Positions 56,992 to 64,000 of a stretch of 64,000 bases of DNA are shown one piece after another (position 1 is the first letter of the stretch; each line of letters starts with the position of its first letter). The translations under genes were made by a program, and so were the position numbers. The stretch spans positions 124,001 through 188,000 of the forward strand of contig NZ_JRMP02000003.1 in NCBI RefSeq assembly GCF_000762875.2. Reading direction: 5' to 3'. Origin of the DNA: Helicobacter saguini (GTDB lineage Bacteria; Campylobacterota; Campylobacteria; Campylobacterales; Helicobacteraceae). The notes beneath the pieces were generated by a model. That model was given only the letters and a program-made list of their open reading frames with translations. It ran no database searches and was not told the DNA's origin.

Positions 56992-59298
56992 TTAGCTTTG
57001 TAAGTATAAATTTAATAAGAAAGTGTGTAAAGATTTAAATACGTGTGTCCATTCTTGCATATTTTCTTGTTTGAAAAGGTAGATGTTGTCATACCATAGG
57101 CAGTCGTTTGCGTTTTCTATCGCGGTTTTTATTGCAATGGATTCTATAGAATTGTTAGAATCTAAGTTAGATTCTATGGAATGTTTGGAATCTTTTGTAG
57201 GGATTTTTTTATCTAAATTGTTATGATTTTTAGAAGTTTTGGAATCTATTTTGAAGTTTAGTTTGGAATCTAGATTAGATTCTGTAAAATTGCCTAGTTT
57301 GCCCCATCGCCAGTCGTGTCGCTTGTGTAGTAAAATCGCGGTTTTAAGCCCTAGAGACGCGCTTAAATGCGCTAGCGCGGAATCAATGCTAATGACAAAA
57401 TCTAAATGCGTTAAAAGCCTTGCTGTGTCGGCAAAATCTCTTATATATTCGCGTAAATCGGTTACATTAAACTCGCTTGCAAGCTCTTTGTCAATGCCCT
57501 CATACTGCAGGCTGTAGTATTTGAAACCCTGTCTTGGCAAGGATTCTAAAAGCTTTTGTGGGTAGATTGACTTTTCGCGCGCATTTTGAAATTTTGGATT
57601 TGACATAAAATTTAAGCCAACTTTTATATTTTTTTCATTTGCAAAGATAGAATCTAGGTTATGAAATTTAGAACTTTTGCTCTTAGAATCTAGCTTTTTT
57701 ATAGCTATGTCAAGTTTGTGGGCTTGATTTTTATGCTTTGTGTGGATAATTTTATTGTCGGTGTCTTTAGAATCTATTTCGTAGGTTTTTAGAATCTTTT
57801 TTATGGGAATGCTAGATTCTGTAACTTTTTGGCTTTTTTGTTGCATATTTTGTAGGTTAGATGTTTCGCCTTGCGGCTCAACATGACCCACTGATACATG
57901 ACCCACCCCCCTAGCCCCCCTCCGCAAGGGATGGGGGAGTGAGTCGTTGGAATTTATAGAATCTAATAATAAGGGGCGGATTGTGTGTAGAGATTGCAAA
58001 ATATTTGTGTTTGTGGCAAAAAGATAGGCTAGGCTAGGTAGCGGGATGGCGATGTCGTAATCGTTTGTCTTAAAGCTATAACTTGTAAAAATTTTAAGGT
58101 TAAAACAGGTGAATAACGATTCTAATTCTTTTGGTAAAAATAAAAAAACTTCTCCGTTAGATTCGGGGTTTTTTATAGAATCTTGTTTGGATTCTAAGGT
58201 GGTTTTTATAGAATCTTTTGTGCTAAATTTGCTAGATTCTATATTTTTCTGCCCTTTTTTAAGATTCCCACCGCTCCCACCCTTAGAAGTTAGGGCAGAA
58301 TCCATAACTTTTTCAAGCAAAAATGGAATAAAACGCGCAAACATAATACTATCCCCAAAGCCTTGCTCATGGTAAAGCACAACGCGTTTTCCACGCAAAA
58401 AAGAAAACAAAGCCTCCTTAGATTCAAACCCAAAGTCCAAAAAATGCTTATTTAGCACGACTGAATTATATTTATTCTTAGAATCTTGCAAAAGATTCTT
58501 ACGCTGCTCATATAATAAAAAACCATTCTCAATATCGCCCATACTTAGCAGTAAATACGCAAAATTTATCGCATATCGCGCGTCAAATTGCAGGTTTAAA
58601 GCCCTGTAATATTTCTCAATACTAGCTTCATTTTGAAAATTAAAACGCAACGCATTCGCATAATTAAAGTAAAAGTTAGAATCTTGGCTGTAATAAATCT
58701 CTAAATCTTTGTAAAGTTTTAAGGCAGATTCCATATTATCAAGGCTAACGTAGAGCTGAGCCAAATTTAGCCCCGCATCGCCCAAACCGCCCTCATACGC
58801 TAGAGTGTAATACTTTAAGGCAAGATTAAAGCGCCCTAAAGCAGCCTCTTGATTTGCAAGATTAAAAATGGCGTGAATGTCCTTTGGATTAATGGTAATC
58901 GCGGTTGTGTAATGCTGTATTGACTTTTCATAATCTTGCAAATCGGCATAACATTTCGCAAGGTTAAAGTGCAAATTTTCATCATTTTTTGGCAAAAAAG
59001 TTCTAAGTAATGAAATCGCTTGTAAAACCATATTATTGCGGCGATATAGCTCGGCAAGATTTACAGACAAGTTAAAAATATTTGCCCCACCTTGCTTTTT
59101 ATCCACTTTCAAGGCTTCATGCAAGCACTCGATAGCCTCATCTAAGCGATTAATATTAGCATAGCTTAAAGCACAAAGCCCCCAAATCTCGATATTATCG
59201 TAATTATGCGAAATGATTCTCAAACAAGATTCTATACACTCAACCCATTTTCCTTTTTGAAATAACTCACGTGTGCTACTAATAGTTACATTATTCAT
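56992..59298 (-). CDS. TPR protein with C-terminal GT9-like glycosyltransferase domain
   Basis: The first 300 residues or so are tetratricopeptide repeats (LRIISHNYDNIEIWGLCALS, YTTAITINPKDIHAIFNLAN, YYRALNLQFDARYAINFAYL). The C-terminal part resembles heptosyltransferase-type (GT9) domains of TPR proteins: GKRVVLYHEQGFGDSIMFAR, then LDFVISIDSALAHLSASLGL and LLHKRHDWRWG near residues 635-665. Such proteins may glycosylate proteins or flagellar parts in the cytosol. Two large inserts interrupt the transferase domain: about 329-383 (NIESSKFSTKDSIKTTLES) and about 444-549, which includes SLPHPLRRGARGVGHVSVGH from palindromic repeats. The ATG at 59,298 has AAGGGTAT upstream; the frame opens 22 codons earlier. 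The length is 768 residues. Confidence 0.78.
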   Translation of the reverse strand: MNNVTISSTRELFQKGKWVECIESCLRIISHNYDNIEIWGLCALSYANINRLDEAIECLHEALKVDKKQGGANIFNLSVNLAELYRRNNMVLQAISLLRTFLPKNDENLHFNLAKCYADLQDYEKSIQHYTTAITINPKDIHAIFNLANQEAALGRFNLALKYYTLAYEGGLGDAGLNLAQLYVSLDNMESALKLYKDLEIYYSQDSNFYFNYANALRFNFQNEASIEKYYRALNLQFDARYAINFAYLLLSMGDIENGFLLYEQRKNLLQDSKNKYNSVVLNKHFLDFGFESKEALFSFLRGKRVVLYHEQGFGDSIMFARFIPFLLEKVMDSALTSKGGSGGNLKKGQKNIESSKFSTKDSIKTTLESKQDSIKNPESNGEVFLFLPKELESLFTCFNLKIFTSYSFKTNDYDIAIPLPSLAYLFATNTNILQSLHTIRPLLLDSINSNDSLPHPLRRGARGVGHVSVGHVEPQGETSNLQNMQQKSQKVTESSIPIKKILKTYEIDSKDTDNKIIHTKHKNQAHKLDIAIKKLDSKSKSSKFHNLDSIFANEKNIKVGLNFMSNPKFQNAREKSIYPQKLLESLPRQGFKYYSLQYEGIDKELASEFNVTDLREYIRDFADTARLLTHLDFVISIDSALAHLSASLGLKTAILLHKRHDWRWGKLGNFTESNLDSKLNFKIDSKTSKNHNNLDKKIPTKDSKHSIESNLDSNNSIESIAIKTAIENANDCLWYDNIYLFKQENMQEWTHVFKSLHTFLLNLYLQS
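57861..57887. repeat. Palindromic repeat ATGTTTCGCC...GGCTCAACATGAC in the TPR/GT9 gene
   Basis: ATGTTTCGCCTTGCGGCTCA followed by ACATGAC resembles the CGTCATGCTGAG-type element of argS (18,048-18,111). The end ACATGACCCA is repeated 17 bp on as ACATGACCCA, next to the C/G-rich element. The translation is GHVEPQGETSN. Confidence 0.55.
57901..57946. repeat. C/G-rich stem-loop element in the TPR/GT9 gene
   Basis: ACCCACCCCCCTAGCCCCCC followed by TCCGCAAGGGATGGGGGAGT matches the elements in murD (62,320-62,391) and argS (18,161-18,300). CCCCTCC/GGGATGGGG arms around GCAA form the hairpin. The translation is SLPHPLRRGARGVGH. Confidence 0.8.
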
Positions 59299-59490
59299 AA
59301 GTAAAATACCCTTAAACTTATAATATTTGAAACTTATAATGTTGTAGATTCTAAACAAAATCAATGTTTAAATTATAACTTATTTATTACTTTTTGTAAG
59401 CAAAAAATTGCTTTTGGCAAATTAGATTCTATAATAAAAGTGAAAAAATGTAAAAAATGCTAAAAATTTATAGAATCTTATGCGTAAAAA

Positions 59491-59520
59491 TTGACAAACA
59501 CAATATGTAAATGCTAAAAT
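59491..59520 (+). promoter_or_regulatory. Promoter of metE
   Basis: TTGACA at 59,491-59,496 and TAAAAT at 59,515-59,520 are 18 bp apart, and TGC directly before the -10 makes it an extended -10 element. It lies 37 bp before the metE start. I see no riboswitch-like structure in the short leader. Confidence 0.6.
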
Positions 59521-59557
59521 ATGCGTTTTAAAATGTTATTAATTAAAAGGAAAAAAA

Positions 59558-61837
59558 GTGAATATTATAGGATTCCCACGAATAGGCGAAAAACGAGAGC
59601 TAAAAAAAGCATTAGAATCTTACTGGGCGGCGGCTAAAGACGGCGGCGATACAAGCGAAAAAGAACACAAACTGCAAGAGTTACTCAAAGTGGCAAAAGA
59701 CTTGCGAAAACTGCACTGGAGCTATCAAAAAAACTTGGAAAATGTGGTCGTAAATGACTTTAGTTTTTATGATAATATGCTTGATTTAAGCTATGCGTTG
59801 GGCGTAATTCCTGCTAGATTCAATGATTTAAAGGGGCTAGATTTGTATTTTGCTATGGCACGTGGTAGCAAAAGTGGCGTGGCGTGTGAAATGACAAAGT
59901 GGTTTAATACAAATTATCACTATGTCGTGCCAGAGCTTCGCAAGGACTTGCAATATCATATAAATGCTCAAAAAATCGTGGATGAATATAAGGAAGCTTT
60001 GTCACTTGGGTATAATCCAAAAATTAGCCTTATAGGAATTTTCACTTACTTAGGACTTAGCAAAACTAGTGATAATAGCAAAAAAAGTGATGTTTTTCCT
60101 AACTTGAAAAATGCTTACTTTAAGCTTTTAGAATCTTTAGTTAGCACACTTGGCAAGGATATTTTGATTGAGTTTCACGAGCCTATTTTTGTTAAAGGAC
60201 GTGATGAATTTTTTAGCCATATTAAAGAAGTATATGATTCTATCGCCAAACTTGGCATTAAAAGTATCGTTACGACTTATTTTGAATCTAGTAATGAAGC
60301 AACTGAAATCCTTGTAAATAGCGATATTGTAGGACTTGGCTTGGACTTTGTGCATGGTGTGGATAATTTAAATGAAAATAGCCTTAAAGCGATTGCAAAT
60401 AGCGGTAAAAAGCTGTATGCAGGGCTAATTGATGGGCGAAATATTTGGGTGGCAAATCTAGATTCTAAGCTTAATATTTTGGATAAAATTAGCATTATTG
60501 TGCCAAAAGATTTAATTCATATTAGCTCATCTTGTTCTCTTTTGCATGTGCCTTTTAGCAAAGATTCTGAATCTAAAATGAATAAAGAAATTCTAAGTTG
60601 GCTAAGTTTTGCTAGGGAAAAGATAGGAGAATTAGAACTTTTAGAATCTATCTTTAGAAATGGCGTAATAGATTCTAATAAAGACGCATATAATGCGAAT
60701 AAAAGCGTAAATGATAACCGCAAAAAAAGTGAAAAAATCCATGATAACGCGGTGCAAAGTCGCATTGCAAATCTTAAAATTACCACAAGAAAAGAGCCTT
60801 TCAAAGAGCGAATTAAGGTGCAAAGAAAGGCACTTGGCTATCCAGATTTAGCCACAACAACAATCGGTAGCTTCCCGCAAACGCCAGAGCTTCGTGCTTT
60901 AAGGCAAAAGTTTAAAAAAGGCGAGATAGATTCTAAAGCCTATGAAAGCGGGATAGAATCTTATATCAAGGACTGCGTTGCGTTTCAAGAAGAAATCGGC
61001 TTAGATGTGCTAGTGCATGGCGAGCCTGAGCGAAATGATATGGTGGAATACTTTGGCGAGCAGCTAAAAGGCTTTGTGTTTAGCCAAAATGGCTGGGTGC
61101 AAAGCTATGGTAGCCGCTGTGTAAAGCCGCCTATTATCTTTGGCGATACAAGTCGCCCTAAGGCAATGACCGTGCGATGGATAACATTCGCGCAGAGTCT
61201 CACAAAAAAGATTATGAAAGGAATGCTAACAGGTCCTGTGACTATCCTAAACTGGAGCTTTGTGCGTGATGATTTGGCGCGTAAAGATGTGTGTAAGCAG
61301 CTTTCGCTTTGTATCGCGGATGAGATTAGCGACTTGCAAGATGCTGGGATAAAAATCATTCAAGTGGATGAAGCGGCGTTTAAAGAGGGCTATCCACTGC
61401 GTGAAAGCAAGGTAAAAGAGTATGAGAGCTGGGCGCTAGAGTGCTTTAAGATTAGTAGTTCTGTCGCGAAAATTGAGACGCAGATTCACACGCACATGTG
61501 TTATAGTGAGTTTAACGATATTATTAAAACCATTGAGGCGATGGATGCCGATGTGATAAGCATTGAGACGGCTAGAAGTGGGAATGAATTGCTAAAGATT
61601 TTCAAAAAGGTTGGCTATGCAAATGAAGTAGGACCAGGCGTGTATGACATCCACAGCCCAAGGATTCCAAGTGTGGATGAAATCTATAAGCAAATAAAAC
61701 TTTTGCTAGAAGTCCTGCCAAAAAGCCAACTATGGATAAACCCCGATTGCGGTCTTAAAACACGCAAATGGGAAGAGGTAAAACCAAGCCTAAAAAATAT
61801 GGTCGATGCCGTATTGAAAGTGCGCATCGAGGGGTAA
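59558..61837 (+). CDS. metE: Cobalamin-independent methionine synthase
   Basis: MetE methylates homocysteine using methyltetrahydrofolate-triglutamate, the last step of methionine synthesis, without B12. The 759-residue length is that of the family. The N-terminal domain opens MNIIGFPRIGEKRELKKALE. The C-terminal catalytic domain has TTTIGSFPQTPELR and DVLVHGEPERNDMVEYFGE. The zinc ligands are the His and Cys in THMCYSEF (near 646-648), Glu in ISIETARSG and Cys in NPDCGLKTR (near 730). The start is GTG, supported by AAAAGGAAAAAAA. The inter-domain linker near 370-410 has extra Asp/Asn/Ser-rich residues. H. pylori lacks this gene. Confidence 0.95.
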   Translation: MNIIGFPRIGEKRELKKALESYWAAAKDGGDTSEKEHKLQELLKVAKDLRKLHWSYQKNLENVVVNDFSFYDNMLDLSYALGVIPARFNDLKGLDLYFAMARGSKSGVACEMTKWFNTNYHYVVPELRKDLQYHINAQKIVDEYKEALSLGYNPKISLIGIFTYLGLSKTSDNSKKSDVFPNLKNAYFKLLESLVSTLGKDILIEFHEPIFVKGRDEFFSHIKEVYDSIAKLGIKSIVTTYFESSNEATEILVNSDIVGLGLDFVHGVDNLNENSLKAIANSGKKLYAGLIDGRNIWVANLDSKLNILDKISIIVPKDLIHISSSCSLLHVPFSKDSESKMNKEILSWLSFAREKIGELELLESIFRNGVIDSNKDAYNANKSVNDNRKKSEKIHDNAVQSRIANLKITTRKEPFKERIKVQRKALGYPDLATTTIGSFPQTPELRALRQKFKKGEIDSKAYESGIESYIKDCVAFQEEIGLDVLVHGEPERNDMVEYFGEQLKGFVFSQNGWVQSYGSRCVKPPIIFGDTSRPKAMTVRWITFAQSLTKKIMKGMLTGPVTILNWSFVRDDLARKDVCKQLSLCIADEISDLQDAGIKIIQVDEAAFKEGYPLRESKVKEYESWALECFKISSSVAKIETQIHTHMCYSEFNDIIKTIEAMDADVISIETARSGNELLKIFKKVGYANEVGPGVYDIHSPRIPSVDEIYKQIKLLLEVLPKSQLWINPDCGLKTRKWEEVKPSLKNMVDAVLKVRIEG

Positions 61838-61839
61838 AT

Positions 61840-62085
61840 CTAGGGTGCACTTTTTATTTCGTGTTCTAGCTCGTTCATTTCTTCTAGCATTATTTTGCTT
61901 GCTTTTTCTATTTTATTTGATAATTCGTTTGCTATTTCATCTACAGCTTTGAATCTTTTTTTGATTGTTTCGATGTCCGTGTCAATTGTGATATTTTCTT
62001 TTTTTATTTTATTTTGCAATGCACTGCTTTTTTTCATTAATTTTTGTATTTCATTATCTAATTGTTCTAAGTTGTTGTCATTCAT
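61840..62085 (-). CDS. Small coiled-coil protein of unknown function
   Basis: The 81-residue product is almost entirely helical with heptad-like spacing (LDNEIQKLMKKSSALQNKIK, IETIKKRFKAVDEIANELSN, EKASKIMLEEMNELEHEI). It is reminiscent in size of the exonuclease VII small subunit, but I cannot match its motifs. Its ATG overlaps the murD stop by 4 bp (ATGA), so it is translationally coupled to murD. It contains no heptamer copy. Confidence 0.65.
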   Translation of the reverse strand: MNDNNLEQLDNEIQKLMKKSSALQNKIKKENITIDTDIETIKKRFKAVDEIANELSNKIEKASKIMLEEMNELEHEIKSAP

Positions 62086-63938
62086 TTTTGCTCCTTTTTT
62101 GCGAAAATTTGCTCGATTAAGGCGTTAAATGAGTCGCCGCGGTCTTTGTAGGATTTGTATTGGTCAAGGCTAGCACACGCTGGAGATAGCATTATAACAG
62201 GTAATTTTTGAGGTTGTTTTTTATTTTTTTTGCTATTAGATTCTATGGAATCTTTTTTGGAATCTATATTTTTAGATTTTATGATTTTAGAATCTTGCAA
62301 ATTAGATTCAGTGTTTTTTACCCACCCCCCAACCCCCCTCCGCAAGGGAGGGGGGCTAAAAACTGAGTCTTTTGCAAAGGTGGGGGAATTTGTATTGTTA
62401 GATTCTATAAAGTTAGGAAAATCATAATTTATTTGATTAAAAATTGCGTGCATTGCGTTTTCTAAAGTTTCGCAATAAGTGCTTGAAATACCGAAATTAA
62501 CGCACTCTTTATTTATTTTTACTCCATCAATGCCTATGCAAAAAACTTTTACTTTGTTTTCCTTTAAAAAAGGATAAAGCATTGCTAAACTAGCGCCCTT
62601 TGCATCGCCTCCTAAAATCAAATAAATGGCGTATTTTGCGTAAGTTTGCAGGGCAGCAAGGACTGCGTGCGGGTTTGTCCCTTTAGAATCATTTATGAAT
62701 AAAATTCCATTTTTACTAACTTCTTGCATTCGATAGTTACCTATTTTATAGCTTTTTATAGAATCTATATTGTAAGGCACATTTGCAAATTTTAGCCCCG
62801 CGGCGCTCAAGGTAAAATCAAGCAAAAAAGGCTCTTTAAAAAGCGTTTTTAGCTCCAAAATCTTAGAATCTAGCTTAGAATCTTGCTTTAAAAACGCAAT
62901 TAAATCATTTGAGTTTTCATAAAGCAGCAAATTTCCCTTAAAGTTAGCTAAAATTTCTTTATTAGATTCTAAAAAAGTTAGCTCTTTTGGAATTATGGCA
63001 AAATATGACTTAGGATTTTTAGAATAATTTGCTAAAATAGTTGGCTTCAATTTATCGCTAATATAAGAATCAAAGCCTGTATGCCAACTAATATGGTCTT
63101 GGCTAAGCGGGAGCAAAATATACACATTTGGCAGGGCATAATTTGTATAATGCAGGGCAAAGGAACTAGTCTCTAATACCCATTTTAGCGTGGTTGTTTT
63201 TTTCTTTTTGGGGTTTTTAGATTCTATAGAATCTTGGCAATTTTGCACGATTTCATACACCTTATGATTGTTACAAAAAGTTACCTGCGTTTTAGAATCT
63301 TGCAAAAAAACATTGTGTTTTGAGCGATTATTGATAAATTTTAGGAAAGACTCTAGGTTAAAACTCGCCTTAGATTCCATAGAGTCATTAGAATCACTAG
63401 CATTTTCACGCAAAATCGCACTAAAATCACTCCCAAAATCCTGCGTAAATAGCGTTGCAAGTGGTGTGCCGATATTGCCACCACTTTTTGTTACGCCATC
63501 AGTTGCATTCATCATTAAAGCCGTCATTTCAGTCGTAGTCGTCTTGCCATTTGTCCCGCTAATCCACACGCTAAAAACTTTACGCCCCAAAAATTCCAAA
63601 AGCAAAAAGATAAAATCATACTCGCTAATAATATTTGTGAAATGCCGCAAAGCAGGGGTTTGTGGGCTAATCCCGGGGCTAATAATGCTTAAGTTTTCAT
63701 AATTTTTAGTTACATTTTTAAGCGGTAAATATTCGTTAATATCACGCGAATTAGATTCTATAAAAGTTCTAGATTCTGTAACTCTTTTAGAATCTTTAGA
63801 ATCTCCGCGATTAGATTCCACAAAATCAACAAACCTATCATCAAAAATTTTACATTTTATATCATTTGCATTTAAAAGTTTGACAATTGCCGTATTTGTG
63901 ATTCCATAACCTATGATATTTATAACTTTTTCCTGCAT
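62082..63938 (-). CDS. murD: UDP-N-acetylmuramoylalanine--D-glutamate ligase with repeat-coded inserts
   Basis: MurD adds D-glutamate to UDP-MurNAc-L-Ala in peptidoglycan synthesis. The Mur ligase signatures are visible: the N-terminal INIIGYGITNTAIVKLL fold, the ATP loop VWISGTNGKTTTTEMTALMM, PLSQDHISWHTGF, and the C-terminal FINDSKGTNPHAVLAALQTY and LILGGDAKG. At 618 residues the protein is much longer than usual. Inserts lie near residues 40-70 (SNRGDSKDSKRVTESRTF), 185-250, and 514-574, the last including SPPPLRRGVGGWVKN from the C/G-rich palindrome. The C-terminus LSPACASLDQYKSYKDRGD is the normal family end. TAGGAGAATTTT precedes the ATG. Confidence 0.93.
   Translation of the reverse strand: MQEKVINIIGYGITNTAIVKLLNANDIKCKIFDDRFVDFVESNRGDSKDSKRVTESRTFIESNSRDINEYLPLKNVTKNYENLSIISPGISPQTPALRHFTNIISEYDFIFLLLEFLGRKVFSVWISGTNGKTTTTEMTALMMNATDGVTKSGGNIGTPLATLFTQDFGSDFSAILRENASDSNDSMESKASFNLESFLKFINNRSKHNVFLQDSKTQVTFCNNHKVYEIVQNCQDSIESKNPKKKKTTTLKWVLETSSFALHYTNYALPNVYILLPLSQDHISWHTGFDSYISDKLKPTILANYSKNPKSYFAIIPKELTFLESNKEILANFKGNLLLYENSNDLIAFLKQDSKLDSKILELKTLFKEPFLLDFTLSAAGLKFANVPYNIDSIKSYKIGNYRMQEVSKNGILFINDSKGTNPHAVLAALQTYAKYAIYLILGGDAKGASLAMLYPFLKENKVKVFCIGIDGVKINKECVNFGISSTYCETLENAMHAIFNQINYDFPNFIESNNTNSPTFAKDSVFSPPPLRRGVGGWVKNTESNLQDSKIIKSKNIDSKKDSIESNSKKNKKQPQKLPVIMLSPACASLDQYKSYKDRGDSFNALIEQIFAKKEQK
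62320..62391. repeat. C/G-rich stem-loop element in murD
   Basis: ACCCACCCCCCAACCCCCCT, then CCGCAAGGGAGGGGGG forms the main hairpin (CCCCCCTCC/GGGAGGGGGG around GCAA). A diverged second half, GCAAAGGTGGGGGAATTT, follows 30 bp on. It is in frame in the MurD C-terminal insert. Confidence 0.8.
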
Positions 63939-63947
63939 AAAATTCTC

Positions 63948-64000
63948 CTAATGCAAAACTCCCATACCTTTAAAGCCCGCAATTATCATACGAGTCCCCA
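63948..64000 (-). CDS. 3' end of an unidentified gene upstream of murD (cut by window edge)
   Basis: In the only minus-strand frame that stays open to the right edge and ends with a stop just before murD (TAG at 63,948-63,950), the visible tail reads GTRMIIAGFKGMGVLH. In many relatives mraY precedes murD, but this tail does not look like an MraY C-terminus to me. It may be a different gene or a chance frame. Confidence 0.3.
   Translation of the reverse strand, partial: GTRMIIAGFKGMGVLH

Noticed and set aside
59365-59557. Methionine-type riboswitch before metE
   Set aside because: The leader between the probable promoter and the start is only about 30 bp, too short for a SAM or cobalamin riboswitch, and no paired structure is evident.

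Overview
The window is AT-rich DNA from a Helicobacter-like epsilonproteobacterium (Campylobacterota). The main evidence is the gene content: an argS-tatA-gmk block arranged as in Helicobacter pylori, Helicobacter Hof-type and Campylobacter MOMP-like porins, a periplasmic alpha-carbonic anhydrase close to the H. pylori enzyme, a COG3400 NAD-binding protein, and surface genes switched by poly-G tracts. Genes absent from H. pylori, such as gltB and metE, point to an enterohepatic species. I cannot name the species from the sequence alone.

Layout. 1-10 kb: purB (5' part), rpsA, a COG3400/TrkA-type protein in an operon with recJ, adk, truD, and a Tat-exported isochorismatase-like protein. 10-16 kb: orphan exbB, two small conserved genes, a TonB-dependent receptor switched off by a G12 tract, and a divergent prepilin peptidase. 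16-30 kb: argS-tatA-gmk, a GT25 glycosyltransferase, a PAP2 phosphatase, an MFS and a MATE transporter, a methyltransferase switched off by a C12 tract, two outer-membrane proteins, a phase-variable glycan-type protein (on), an amino-acid binding lipoprotein and tRNA-Ser. 30-45 kb: a carbonic anhydrase lacking two zinc ligands, gltB, ilvN, htrA, an AEC transporter, ispA, mtaB-ruvX, and an ATP-grasp glycan gene switched off by a G12 tract and followed by decayed aminotransferase and HAD fragments. 45-64 kb: a D-2-hydroxyacid dehydrogenase, a second PAP2 protein, lptF, an orphan secretin, fabH, two porins, acyP, an Fe-S oxidoreductase subunit, a Lys-Glu-Val-Asp tRNA cluster, a TPR/GT9 protein, metE and murD.

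The most striking property is a dispersed near-palindromic heptamer, AGATTCT/AGAATCT. It often pairs into the perfect 16-bp palindrome AGATTCTATAGAATCT and occurs between genes and within most genes. Where translated it mostly reads Asp-Ser or Glu-Ser, so essential proteins (ArgS, MurD, IspA, MtaB, RuvX, HtrA, GltB, TruD) carry long D-S-I/K-E-S linkers at their N-termini or in loops. Each copy contains a GANTC site. At least three other short palindromic repeat families also sit in frame inside genes. I consider this repeat biology the best candidate for something undescribed. Its possible link to DNA uptake (a secretin and a prepilin peptidase lie in the same window) or to GANTC methylation is only a hypothesis.

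Four homopolymer tracts of 12-13 bp lie inside surface or glycan genes; by frame, three of these genes are off and one is on. Intergenic space is short. The only gap over 300 bp without a full gene (15,935-16,308) holds a start-less small-protein remnant and several copies of the heptamer.
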